Positions 34,195-42,265 of a DNA stretch of 64,000 bases are shown here, piece after piece; positions within the stretch are counted from its first letter, which is position 1, and each line of letters opens with the position of its first letter. The notes below the pieces were generated by a model that ran no database searches, was not told the DNA's origin, and worked only from the letters and a program-made list of their open reading frames with translations. Source of the stretch: Bacillus canaveralius (lineage in GTDB: Bacteria; Bacillota; Bacilli; Bacillales; Cytobacillaceae); NCBI RefSeq assembly GCF_002860125.1, contig NZ_PGVA01000024.1:124001-188000 (forward strand), given 5' to 3'. Both the position numbers and the translations under genes were made by a program.

Positions 34195-34827
34195 ATGGAA
34201 CTACAATTAGCATTAGATCTTGTCAACATCCAAGAAGCAATAGAACTCGTAAGAGAAGTCGAAGAGCATATTGATATAGTTGAAATTGGTACACCCGTTG
34301 TCATTAATGAAGGACTTAGAGCTGTAAAAGAAATGAAAGAAGCATTTCCAAATTTAAAGGTATTAGCAGACTTGAAAATTATGGATGCAGCTGGATATGA
34401 AGTGATGAAGGCTTCTGAAGCTGGTGCAGACATCGTTACGATCCTTGGAGCCGCCGAAGATGAATCGATTAAAGGGGCTGTTGAAGAAGCAAAAAAACAA
34501 GGAAAAAAAATCCTTGTGGATATGATCGCAGTGAAGGATCTTCAAGGCCGGGCGAAAGAAGTTGATGCTCTTGGCGTCGACTATATTTGTGTGCATACCG
34601 GTTATGATCTTCAGGCAGTTGGCCAAAACTCTTTCGAAGATTTAGCGACTATCAAGCGTGTTGTTAAAAATGCGAAAACAGCCATTGCCGGCGGGATCAA
34701 ATTAGAAACTCTTCCTGAAGTAATTAAAGCCCAGCCGGACCTTGTTATTGTTGGCGGCGGAATTACAGGAAAAGAAGATAGAAAAGCCGCAGCTGCAGAA
34801 ATGCAAAGATTAATTAAACAAGGTTAA
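34195..34827 (+). CDS. hxlA: 3-hexulose-6-phosphate synthase
   Basis: 210 aa. It condenses formaldehyde with ribulose-5-phosphate to D-arabino-hex-3-ulose-6-phosphate, the first RuMP-cycle step used here for detoxification. It belongs to the OMP decarboxylase TIM-barrel suprafamily: MELQLALDL, VVEIGTP-like IVEIGTPVV, ADLKIMDA with catalytic Asp/Lys, VDMIAV, and AGGIK near the end. It is followed 7 bp later by hxlB. Upstream lies a regulated promoter and divergent hxlR. Confidence 0.95.
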   Translation: MELQLALDLVNIQEAIELVREVEEHIDIVEIGTPVVINEGLRAVKEMKEAFPNLKVLADLKIMDAAGYEVMKASEAGADIVTILGAAEDESIKGAVEEAKKQGKKILVDMIAVKDLQGRAKEVDALGVDYICVHTGYDLQAVGQNSFEDLATIKRVVKNAKTAIAGGIKLETLPEVIKAQPDLVIVGGGITGKEDRKAAAAEMQRLIKQG

Positions 34828-34834
34828 GGTCATT

Positions 34835-35392
34835 ATGAATACCACTGAATATTTAGCTCAAGTCATTGAGGAATTAAATCGGAGCATCGATTTAATTGCC
34901 GATGAACAAGCAGAGCAGCTTGTGAACGGCATTCTTGAAGCGAAGAAAATTTTTGTCGCCGGTGCGGGAAGATCCGGTTTGATGGCTAAATCTTTTGCGA
35001 TGCGAATGATGCATATGGGTTTGGATGCTTACGTAATCGGCGAAACGGTTACCCCGAACTTTGAGACAGAGGATATTTTAATCATCGGATCGGGTTCAGG
35101 AGAAACAAAAAGCCTGGTTTCGATGGCAGAGAAAGCAAAAAAGATTGGCGGGACTGTTGTAGCTGTTACGATTTCCCCGGAATCAACAATTGGACAATTA
35201 GCAGACATCGTGATTAAACTGCCTGGCTCACCTAAGGATAAATCGGAAAATGACTATAAAACAATCCAGCCAATGGGATCTCTATTTGAGCAAACCCTGT
35301 TGATATTTTTTGATGCCGTCATTTTAAGGTTCATGGAGAAAAAGGGATTGGACTCGGGCACGATGTTTGGCAGGCATGCCAATCTTGAGTAG
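34835..35392 (+). CDS. hxlB: 6-phospho-3-hexuloisomerase
   Basis: 185 aa, SIS-domain sugar isomerase. It converts hexulose-6-phosphate to fructose-6-phosphate. Visible blocks: FVAGAGRSGLMAKSFAMRM, DILIIGSGSGETKSL, GTVVAVTISPESTIG, PMGSLFEQTLLIFFDAV. It forms the two-gene RuMP operon with hxlA, 7 bp upstream. A stem-loop follows the stop, before a separate fabG-like gene. Confidence 0.95.
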   Translation: MNTTEYLAQVIEELNRSIDLIADEQAEQLVNGILEAKKIFVAGAGRSGLMAKSFAMRMMHMGLDAYVIGETVTPNFETEDILIIGSGSGETKSLVSMAEKAKKIGGTVVAVTISPESTIGQLADIVIKLPGSPKDKSENDYKTIQPMGSLFEQTLLIFFDAVILRFMEKKGLDSGTMFGRHANLE

Positions 35393-35403
35393 AATACATT
35401 CAC

Positions 35404-35435
35404 GCAAAAGGCCAAAATCATTTTTGGTCTTTTGC
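35404..35435 (+). terminator. Stem-loop between hxlB and the reductase gene
   Basis: GCAAAAG.CCAAAA/TTTTGG.CTTTTGC inverted repeat directly after hxlB. The following T-run is missing, so read-through into the next gene is likely. Confidence 0.5.
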
Positions 35436-35452
35436 CAAAGGAGAGTTGTAAG

Positions 35453-36169
35453 ATGGCTTCATTGAATGGGAAAACAGCTTTAATCACCGGAGCAGGAAGA
35501 GGAATCGGACGTGCTGCAGCCATCGCGTTGGCGAAAGAAGGAGTCAATATCGGGCTAATGGGCCTGACGATGGAAAACCTCGAAAAGGTAGCGGCTGAAT
35601 TATCGGAATACGGTGTGAATGTTTCTGCAGCAGTTGCAGATGTAGCAGATCTTGAATCTGTTCATCATGCGGTGGAACACATCAGATCAGACCTGAATTC
35701 AATTGATATTTTAATTAACAATGCCGGGATTGCCAAATTTGGCGGCTTTCTTGAATTAACAGCCGAAGAGTGGGAGAAGATCGTACGGGTAAATTTAATG
35801 GGTGTCTATAATGTAACAAGAGCTGTTTTACCAGAAATGATCGAAAAAAAAGCAGGGGATATCATTAATATTTCTTCATCAGCCGGCCAAAAGGGTGCTC
35901 CTGTTACAAGCGCGTACAGCGCCTCTAAATTTGCGGTGCTCGGCTTGACCGAATCGCTCATGCTTGAGGTGAGAAAGCATAATATCCGTGTAAGTGCCTT
36001 AACACCAAGCACTGTAGCAACCGATTTAGCAATTGAAACAAATCTTACTGACGGCAATCCCGAAAAGGTCATGCAGCCGGAGGATCTTGCTGAATTTATG
36101 GTCGCTCAACTAAAACTGAATCCGCGTGTCTTCGTTAAGACTGCGGGATTATGGTCCACCAATCCATAA
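35453..36169 (+). CDS. Short-chain dehydrogenase/reductase, FabG-like
   Basis: 238 aa, classical SDR. NADPH motif TGAGRGIG (about residue 12), NNAG at about 88, catalytic Ser in NISSSAG and YSASK (Tyr/Lys) are present. It resembles 3-ketoacyl-ACP reductases but lies outside a fatty-acid locus, so a different carbonyl substrate is plausible. ATG 35453 follows AAAGGAG; the in-frame TTG/GTG upstream is not used. It follows hxlAB and may be read from the same promoter. Confidence 0.85.
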   Translation: MASLNGKTALITGAGRGIGRAAAIALAKEGVNIGLMGLTMENLEKVAAELSEYGVNVSAAVADVADLESVHHAVEHIRSDLNSIDILINNAGIAKFGGFLELTAEEWEKIVRVNLMGVYNVTRAVLPEMIEKKAGDIINISSSAGQKGAPVTSAYSASKFAVLGLTESLMLEVRKHNIRVSALTPSTVATDLAIETNLTDGNPEKVMQPEDLAEFMVAQLKLNPRVFVKTAGLWSTNP

Positions 36170-36175
36170 ACAAGA

Positions 36176-36225
36176 AAAGAATCGTTCTTTTGGCTAAAAT
36201 TAGCCAAAAGGCGATTCTTTTTATT
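36176..36225 (+). terminator. Terminator of the reductase gene
   Basis: Long interrupted stem, AAAGAATCG...TTTTGGCTA/TAGCCAAAA...CGATTCTTT, then T-run. Confidence 0.85.
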
Positions 36226-36340
36226 TTGAACATATATCCAAAGTGCCAACCCTATTGGAAATAATACAAGTTAGAATCGTGCCTGAATGGATTTTAGTCA
36301 ACGGGGGAAATTATGGTTAATAACTACACTGAGGTTTAAT

Positions 36341-36868
36341 ATGAGGAAATTACTTAAAAAAGAATTTAATAAGAACAAATTGTTTACATATTTCATGTTT
36401 AATGTTTTGGTGATTCTCCTGTTAATCGCTAATACTATTTACAAAATCAAAGAAAAAACAGGAAACTATCTCCTAATCGCCATTCTCATATTACTTTTAG
36501 CCATCTGCCTGTATCTGCTAATTGATTTTATAGTTGTCATTCCAAACTCCCAATCAAGCTTAAAGGTAATATTTATCGGATCAGCTCTACTTTTAAGCTT
36601 AATTATCATCACATATGCAAATTTATATTTCCTTGTATACACTATTAAAGGTCATAAAGCTTTTAGCTTTACCGGTAAAAACCTTTCCGGCGGTGATTTT
36701 TTATATTACAGCATAACGACCTTTACGACGACAGGCTATGGTGACATCACATCCATCGGTATCCTTTCTAATGCCCTGGCCGCGTCTGAGATGCTGGTTG
36801 GGGTGATCACGGACGCCATCTTTATGGCTATTCTAACCGCGAAGCTAATTAAAAAACTGAATAATTGA
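36341..36868 (+). CDS. Two-pore-helix potassium channel-like protein
   Basis: 175 aa, likely four transmembrane segments. The pore loop has the K+ selectivity filter TTTGYGD (FTTTGYGDITS, about residue 133). ATG 36341 with GAGG 7 nt upstream is preferred over the frame opening at 36287. There is no RCK or cyclic-nucleotide domain, so it would be a simple voltage-independent or leak-type channel; gating is unknown. Monocistronic. Confidence 0.8.
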   Translation: MRKLLKKEFNKNKLFTYFMFNVLVILLLIANTIYKIKEKTGNYLLIAILILLLAICLYLLIDFIVVIPNSQSSLKVIFIGSALLLSLIIITYANLYFLVYTIKGHKAFSFTGKNLSGGDFLYYSITTFTTTGYGDITSIGILSNALAASEMLVGVITDAIFMAILTAKLIKKLNN

Positions 36869-36952
36869 AGTATCCTTGTTAAATTGCAATGCTTTCTTTA
36901 TGTTGTTGTCAAAGCTGATAAATCAGGCAGCTGGCAACTTAGGCACTATTGG

Positions 36953-37141
36953 TTACAGAACCGTGACAAAATATCTACACTCTATATCATTTGCTTTAGA
37001 AATAAACCGTTTATTATGATGGGGAAGGATGAGTCCAAAAGAGTCGACCTTTTCCTCAACCTCTGGGTAAAGCATATATATTTGTCTAACTGCTTCAAGT
37101 GCCTGCATACCAAAATTCGATGTAATATTACTTTGCCCCAT
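36953..37141 (-). pseudogene. N-terminal fragment of a YjbR/MmcQ-type protein
   Basis: ATG 37141 has a perfect GGAGG with 8-nt spacing. The first 36 residues look like the start of a YjbR/MmcQ-type protein (ALEAVRQIYMLYPEVEEKVDSFG), where family members normally continue with HTTFRVKNKPF. Here the match stops exactly at 37034, and the remaining codons are unrelated. On the opposite strand directly adjoining (36989-37033) lies FRNKPFIMMGKDE, the expected next part of the same family. This suggests an inversion break at 37033/37034. The downstream part of the gene is missing. Confidence 0.5.
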
Positions 37142-37282
37142 AAATTATTCCTCCAGATTAGTATAAAGGAATGTTTTCCCTGGCAGAGCGAGTGTTAACC
37201 AACCCTCACATTACAAAGGCACAAAGAAAAGCAACCTTTGTGCCGCCCAGCCTAAACGTCCAGTTCCATTCCATACACAAAT

Positions 37283-37771
37283 TTAATGAACCCCCTGCTC
37301 CGGGTCCCAACTGCCTTGCAGTTTTCTGATATAGACGATTTGACCAATATGGTAAGCATTATGGATGTTGAGGTCGGCAATTGCATCTGCCCACGGTTCG
37401 TCAGATTGCTCATTGATCACACTCGCAAGCTTGACGTCATCGCTTTCCTCTATTGCTTTGTACCAGGCGGACATCATTTCATGTAAACTTGCGACTGTAG
37501 CGGGCCAATCCAACCGATCCTGGTTACGGAAGGTGCTGTCATTATTTCCTTCCATTTTGTTAGTTGGAACACCCGTGAAATAATGTAAATATCGCAGGTT
37601 CCAAAATCTTAAATGGTTGATGATTTCCCAGATGGAATTCATCATATCTGTCTGTTTCCAGGAAGCCTGTTCACTTGTCAGACCTTTTACAGCCCTGTCA
37701 AATGAAGCAAACCATCCATCCTCGTTACGGCAAGCAGCGATCTGGTTTAGAAAAATGGATTTGTGATTCAA
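37283..37771 (-). CDS. DinB-family protein
   Basis: 162 aa, four-helix DinB/YfiT-like fold. The metal-binding histidines are apparent: His near NHLRFWN (about residue 53) and the C-terminal HNAYHIGQIVYIRKLQG. Members include thiol-S-transferases and others of unknown function. Monocistronic, no operon context. Confidence 0.85.
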   Translation of the reverse strand: MNHKSIFLNQIAACRNEDGWFASFDRAVKGLTSEQASWKQTDMMNSIWEIINHLRFWNLRYLHYFTGVPTNKMEGNNDSTFRNQDRLDWPATVASLHEMMSAWYKAIEESDDVKLASVINEQSDEPWADAIADLNIHNAYHIGQIVYIRKLQGSWDPEQGVH

Positions 37772-38036
37772 TTCTCTCTCTCCTTTTCCTTTATAATTTT
37801 ACACATATGGACCATTCCCTCTTTTCCTTAGAAGATAACTCAAATGGGGTGGATATCAAAACGAATACTAACATTAGTAGTTTTTGCTTACTTTTTTTAA
37901 AAAGTGAACCGTATTTACACCCGTTTTGAAGAGAAATGATTAAATTCGGCCGAACAATTTGATTGTGAACGAAAAATATTTACATCATTATCCTACCATT
38001 TACAATAATTTACTTATAAAATTGTGGCGTCCGAAT
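37772..38036. other. Intergenic region without recognised gene
   Basis: AT-rich DNA upstream of the DinB gene. Short frames are present but lack ribosome binding sites. Confidence 0.4.
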
Positions 38037-38140
38037 ATTTAAGCGGAAATTGAAGGGAATTAAGCGAAATGATGAATTATTTAAGCGCAAAATTTAAGAA
38101 TTAAGCGAAAATCAGCTTTATTTAAGCGAAACCAGAATTT
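38037..38140. repeat. Five-copy degenerate repeat, period 21 bp
   Basis: TTAAGCG followed by A-rich sequence (GAAA, CAAAA) starts at 38039, 38060, 38081, 38101 and 38122. Spacings are 21, 21, 20 and 21 bp, two B-DNA turns. The sequence differs from the array at 28555-28740, but the geometry is the same. Confidence 0.8.
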
Positions 38141-38173
38141 GCGATAAGCCAGGCCCCCTACTTGACACTTAAA

Positions 38174-38202
38174 AAGGCAGGTCCGGAATACCAGACCTGC
38201 CT
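38174..38202 (-). terminator. Terminator of the glycerol dehydrogenase gene
   Basis: AGGCAGGTC/GACCTGCCT perfect 9-bp stem; on the minus strand it is followed by TTTTT. Confidence 0.9.
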
Positions 38203-38217
38203 CACAGGATGCAATCA

Positions 38218-39321
38218 TTATTGATTCAAAGACTTATAATAATGACCCAGTTTATCTGCAGTCAATATCGCCGTATAGACTAGCTCTGGAGTGACATTAA
38301 AAGGCATATTATAGATCGTTTCACCGTCCGCACACGCAAGCTCTGCTACTCTGCGAATTTGGTCTTCATTGATTGTCTTTACACCAATATCCTCTAAAGT
38401 CAGCGGCAGGCCGACACTTAAACAGAATTGAGCCACTTCGTCAATTTCTTCAGTCGGCGCGTTTTCCAGAACAAGCTGTGTGAGTGTACCAAAAGCAACC
38501 TTTTCGCCATGATACATATGGTGAGCTTCTTCTAAAACTGTCATGCCATTGTGAATGGCATGGGCTGCAGCAAGGCCGCCGCTTTCAAAGCCAATTCCGC
38601 TCAGATAAGTATTCGCTTCAATTATTTTCTCAACCGCTTCAGTGGTTCCTTTATTCTCAACTGCCAGTTTTGCTTTTAGGCCTTCTTCAATCAAAGTATC
38701 ATAGCAAAGCCTTGCAAGCGCAATCGCAGCCTCGGTTACATTAGCACCGGCCATGGCTGGTTTATTAGCCCGTTTACAAGCGCGAGCTTCGAAATACGTG
38801 GCAAGAGCATCCCCCATACCTGCTACAAGAAGACGTACTGGGGCTGCCGCAATAATCTTAGTATCCATAATGACATAGGTTGGATTAAGCGGAAGGAAAA
38901 GATATTCATCAAACTCGCCATTTTCTTTATAAATAACGGAGAGCGCACTTGTTGGCGCATCTGTTGACGCAATTGTAGGGGCCACGATGACCGGGATACT
39001 ATTGTAGTAACCTATTGCTTTCGCGGTATCAAGCGTTTTACCCCCGCCAATCCCAACGACGACATCAGCATTTACCGATGCACACATTTCTTTTAACCGG
39101 CTGATCTCCGGTTTTGAGCATTCACCATTGAACTTCTCGGCTGTATAGGTATTCTCTTGATTGGCATAGCTGCTTGCGATCGTTTCTTTTGTGAGATTCA
39201 TAATAAAATCATCCGCTATGATAAAAGCATGCTGTCCCAATTGGGCTGTGTACGATGCGATTTTTGACAGTTCATCAGGTCCCTGTATGTACTTGCTTGG
39301 TGAAATAATCATTTTTGTCAT
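38218..39321 (-). CDS. gldA: Glycerol dehydrogenase
   Basis: 367 aa, iron/zinc-containing polyol dehydrogenase family. It would oxidise glycerol to dihydroxyacetone with NAD+. Features: PDELSKIASY start, GIGGGKTLDTAKAIGYY, IVAPTIASTDAPTSALSV and the metal-binding region GMGDALATYFEARA and HAIHNGMTVLEEAHHMYHGEKVAFG. ATG 39321 has AGGAGG, spacing about 10; the 30 upstream in-frame codons lack support. Monocistronic with terminator. Natural substrate could also be another diol. Confidence 0.9.
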   Translation of the reverse strand: MTKMIISPSKYIQGPDELSKIASYTAQLGQHAFIIADDFIMNLTKETIASSYANQENTYTAEKFNGECSKPEISRLKEMCASVNADVVVGIGGGKTLDTAKAIGYYNSIPVIVAPTIASTDAPTSALSVIYKENGEFDEYLFLPLNPTYVIMDTKIIAAAPVRLLVAGMGDALATYFEARACKRANKPAMAGANVTEAAIALARLCYDTLIEEGLKAKLAVENKGTTEAVEKIIEANTYLSGIGFESGGLAAAHAIHNGMTVLEEAHHMYHGEKVAFGTLTQLVLENAPTEEIDEVAQFCLSVGLPLTLEDIGVKTINEDQIRRVAELACADGETIYNMPFNVTPELVYTAILTADKLGHYYKSLNQ

Positions 39322-39509
39322 CTCTGTGTTCCTCCTGTTTTTCATGAGTATTTTTCTAGTCAACTTTTCTCTAAGGGTGACTCCTTGTTCTGGATTCATC
39401 CTACTAATCAACTATTTGCCACACTACATCGTAAATCCTGCTTCAAAGTTCATGCTTGATGACTTTTTAGCGAACATTTCACAAAAATTTAACATCTTGA
39501 ATATAAATA

Positions 39510-39546
39510 AGCCCAAGCCGGTGTTCTTGGGAAACCGGCTTGGGGT
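39510..39546 (-). terminator. Probable terminator of the aldose epimerase gene
   Basis: AGCC.AAGCCGGT/ACCGGCTT.GGGT inverted repeat after the galM-like stop; the T-run is interrupted. Confidence 0.6.
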
Positions 39547-39601
39547 TATTATTTCAAATTAAAATTTTTTTATGCTATAAATTGGGTTTCCGAACACCAA
39601 C

Positions 39602-40465
39602 TCACTCCACTGTGATCGTCAAAAACGTCTTCAGAGCTTCTCCTGGTTTTACAAAATACAATTCTTCTTTACGATTCAGTTCATCTGTCTTGGCCATCCA
39701 TGGTTCAACACAAATAAAACCTTGCCCCTTCTCTGTCCATAAATACACGTATTTAAATTCTTCGCCGTATTCCATCAAAACCTTCTTGTTTAGTTCCGGC
39801 AAAACAAAGGAGATTTCCTTTTTTACTGCATCCGTTAACACTAAGGATTCCTTCTTGTCTGTCAGGTCCAGGCCGTTATTTACTTGTTTTAATTGTAAAT
39901 CATTATAGTCCAGGAAGGTTTGCGCATCCGTGTCATAGCCAATATTTTTATCAGTTGTTTTGAAATAGGGATGGAATCCGGCATAGAGCGGCATTGCGGA
40001 ATCGGATCGATTGACATATTCCTGGTTGATCGTTAAAGTGCCATCTTTCAACACGTATGTAAAAATCACTTCAAAGTCAAAAGGATAAGACTTTTTCATC
40101 TCATCATTGCTTTCCAAACTCAACGTGATCGACGCTTCTCCATCCACACTAGTGCCGATAACTTCCCATGGTTGATTTCTTGCAAAGCCATGGTTTTTCA
40201 TCTTGTACACTTGACCGTTCCACATGTATTCCCCATTTTCCAATTGGCCGGATATCGGGAACAGGATTGGGATTCCGCCTCTAATGTTCGCATCTGCGTC
40301 ATAAAATGTTTTTTTATTCAAGAACAATAGTTCTTCACCTTGAACGCCAAATCCGATAATGATTCCGCCGCGTTCAGGTGCGATCTTTAGCCATGAATTG
40401 GCTGATGAATCGGTCAGTTCGTAAATTTTGTATTTTTCATCTTGATACTGTTTTATTTCGAACAT
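39602..40465 (-). CDS. Aldose 1-epimerase family protein
   Basis: 287 aa, beta-sandwich mutarotase fold (galactose mutarotase/YeaD-like). It interconverts alpha and beta forms of a sugar or sugar phosphate. RGGIPILFPISGQ, the His in AGFHPYF (about residue 165) and CVEPWMAKTDELN near the end are the expected active-site regions. The start is 18 bp downstream of the histidinol-phosphatase gene, so the two are one operon. Substrate cannot be told from the sequence. Confidence 0.85.
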   Translation of the reverse strand: MFEIKQYQDEKYKIYELTDSSANSWLKIAPERGGIIIGFGVQGEELLFLNKKTFYDADANIRGGIPILFPISGQLENGEYMWNGQVYKMKNHGFARNQPWEVIGTSVDGEASITLSLESNDEMKKSYPFDFEVIFTYVLKDGTLTINQEYVNRSDSAMPLYAGFHPYFKTTDKNIGYDTDAQTFLDYNDLQLKQVNNGLDLTDKKESLVLTDAVKKEISFVLPELNKKVLMEYGEEFKYVYLWTEKGQGFICVEPWMAKTDELNRKEELYFVKPGEALKTFLTITVE

Positions 40466-40483
40466 ATACTCCCCGCCTTTTCA

Positions 40484-41302
40484 CTATATAGGTACAGAAA
40501 ACCTCTGCTTCTCCTTAAAATATACCCATTCCTGAAAACCAATTTCCTTGAGGCGCTGTCTGACCGCTTCAAAATCTTCACCGACGCGTTCCGGATCATG
40601 CGCGTCAGAACCGAAAGTAACCTTAACTCCATAAGACAAGGCCATCTCAAGAATATCATCTGCGGGATACCAGCCGCCACAGTACTTCGTGTTACCTGAC
40701 GTATTAATCTCTATGGCAATGTCATATTCGCCAATGACCTTTAATGTACGTTCAAGTGCTTCCGTTTGAATGGACGAAAACTCAGGGTAAAAGCCCTTCA
40801 TGGCATCAATATGACCGAGAATTTGAAACATCCCGCTCCGGGCCGATTGCTCGATAAGATCGTAATACGTTTCCTTTGTTACTAATTTTTGTTTATTTGA
40901 AAGACCTTCCCATCTATCTTTTTTAAATATGTTGATGCCATCAACATAATGTACCGAACCAATCACGTAATCGAAAGGATAACTTTCATAATTACGGCGA
41001 TAAACTTCTGCGTGCTCCGGAAAAAAATCGGATTCAACACCAAGCAGCACTTCAATCTTCCCTTTATACTCTTCTTTTAACTGAAGAACCTCTGCTACGT
41101 ATTCAGGAAAATGACTTTTGCCCATCGTGATGAGCGGAAAAGGTTGATCTTCTTCACTTGCAAAATGCGGAGAGTGATCGGAAATACCGATGATGTCCAG
41201 CCCGTTTTTAATCGCTGCTTCAATGTAATCGCGGATTTCTCCGCGCGCATGGCCACAGCGGTGGTGATGGGTATGAAAATCAAATTTCACATCAGAGTTC
41301 AT
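40484..41302 (-). CDS. Histidinol-phosphatase (PHP family)
   Basis: 272 aa, polymerase-histidinol-phosphatase fold. Metal ligands: FDFHTHHHRCGHA (about residue 10), ISDHSPH, GVESDFFPE, IGHIDAMKG and the final GSDAHDPERVGEDF. This matches the HisJ/HisK-type enzyme that dephosphorylates histidinol phosphate in histidine synthesis. ATG 41302 is preferred (GAGGTGG upstream). It lies outside a his operon, so an alternative phosphoester substrate is possible. It shares a transcript with the aldose epimerase downstream. Confidence 0.85.
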   Translation of the reverse strand: MNSDVKFDFHTHHHRCGHARGEIRDYIEAAIKNGLDIIGISDHSPHFASEEDQPFPLITMGKSHFPEYVAEVLQLKEEYKGKIEVLLGVESDFFPEHAEVYRRNYESYPFDYVIGSVHYVDGINIFKKDRWEGLSNKQKLVTKETYYDLIEQSARSGMFQILGHIDAMKGFYPEFSSIQTEALERTLKVIGEYDIAIEINTSGNTKYCGGWYPADDILEMALSYGVKVTFGSDAHDPERVGEDFEAVRQRLKEIGFQEWVYFKEKQRFSVPI

Positions 41303-41371
41303 TTGTCGATGCCACCTCGTTAAGAATTTATATATATACCTTATCATACTCCCCAATTGTAAATGGAGTTT

Positions 41372-41411
41372 AAAAAAAGCCTCAATCCCTAGTTTACATG
41401 GAATTGGGCTA
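41372..41411 (-). terminator. Terminator of the yhf-nagB operon
   Basis: On the minus strand CCCAATTCC...GGGATTGAGG stem followed by seven T, downstream of nagB. Confidence 0.75.
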
Positions 41412-41466
41412 TATTTTCATAAGCAGTTCTCGGATTATGCACTCACCTTTTTATTGGGACAGAATT

Positions 41467-42210
41467 CTATCCTATTCTTACTTTCTCCAGCTTCGAAACC
41501 GCTTTTTCATCGGCAATGACAATGACATTTTGGTGAGTTCGTAACACGGAAGCAGGGCAGTCATTGCTTACGGCACCTTCAAACATCCGGTATATCGCGT
41601 CAGCTTTTTGTTCTCCTGATGCCAGAAGTAATATTTCTTTGCTTTTTAAAATCGTCGCAATGCCCATTGTGATCGCATGTTTCGGTACCTCGGAATATTC
41701 ATCAAAATAACGGGAATTTGCTTGTCTTGTTGATTCTGTCAATTCGACAATATGTGTCCTCGTATCGAAGGGGGTCCCTGGTTCATTGAACCCGATATGC
41801 CCATTTTCGCCGATCCCGAGAATTTGCAAATCCACGCCACCGATGCTGTCGATCAGTTTTTCATAGCGCTTCGCTTCTTTTTTAATATCGCTTGCAGTAC
41901 CTCTAGGTATATGAACATTTTCGTTCGGAATATTAATGTGATTGAACAGATGCTCGAACATAAAATAACGGTAACTATTCGGATGATCTGCTGCAATTCC
42001 CGCATATTCGTCCAAATTGTACGTGAACACATGCTCATATGATGTGTGATTCTTTCGGTAATCTTCAATTAACAATTCGTATGTCCTGACTGGCGTACCG
42101 CCCGTCGCAAGACCAAGTGATACTTTTGAATTGGACTTTACTTTATCAAGTATATGCCGGGCTGCAAATTCACTCATTTCTTCATGACTTCTAACTTTAA
42201 CAAGCCTCAT
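41467..42210 (-). CDS. nagB: Glucosamine-6-phosphate deaminase family enzyme
   Basis: 247 aa. The family converts glucosamine-6-phosphate to fructose-6-phosphate plus ammonia. Catalytic blocks are intact: GLATGGTPVRTYE, NLDEYAGI, GIGENGHIGFNEPG, with the His after HAITMGIATIL. ATG 42210 has an AGAGGAATGAG site; the frame opening at 42237 is longer but less supported. It is the last gene of the operon whose other members match the yhf cluster, only 55 bp after yhfW, so it may act on the amino-sugar phosphate produced by that pathway. No nagA is present nearby. Confidence 0.9.
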   Translation of the reverse strand: MRLVKVRSHEEMSEFAARHILDKVKSNSKVSLGLATGGTPVRTYELLIEDYRKNHTSYEHVFTYNLDEYAGIAADHPNSYRYFMFEHLFNHINIPNENVHIPRGTASDIKKEAKRYEKLIDSIGGVDLQILGIGENGHIGFNEPGTPFDTRTHIVELTESTRQANSRYFDEYSEVPKHAITMGIATILKSKEILLLASGEQKADAIYRMFEGAVSNDCPASVLRTHQNVIVIADEKAVSKLEKVRIG

Positions 42211-42265
42211 CTTCTCATTCCTCTCGTTAAAAGGCATGTACGGAACCTTATAAATTTTTAAAATA

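Noticed and set aside
36884-37198. 104-aa plus-strand ORF
   Set aside because: No ribosome binding site; only a 15-residue stretch has family-like character, which I read as part of a rearranged remnant.
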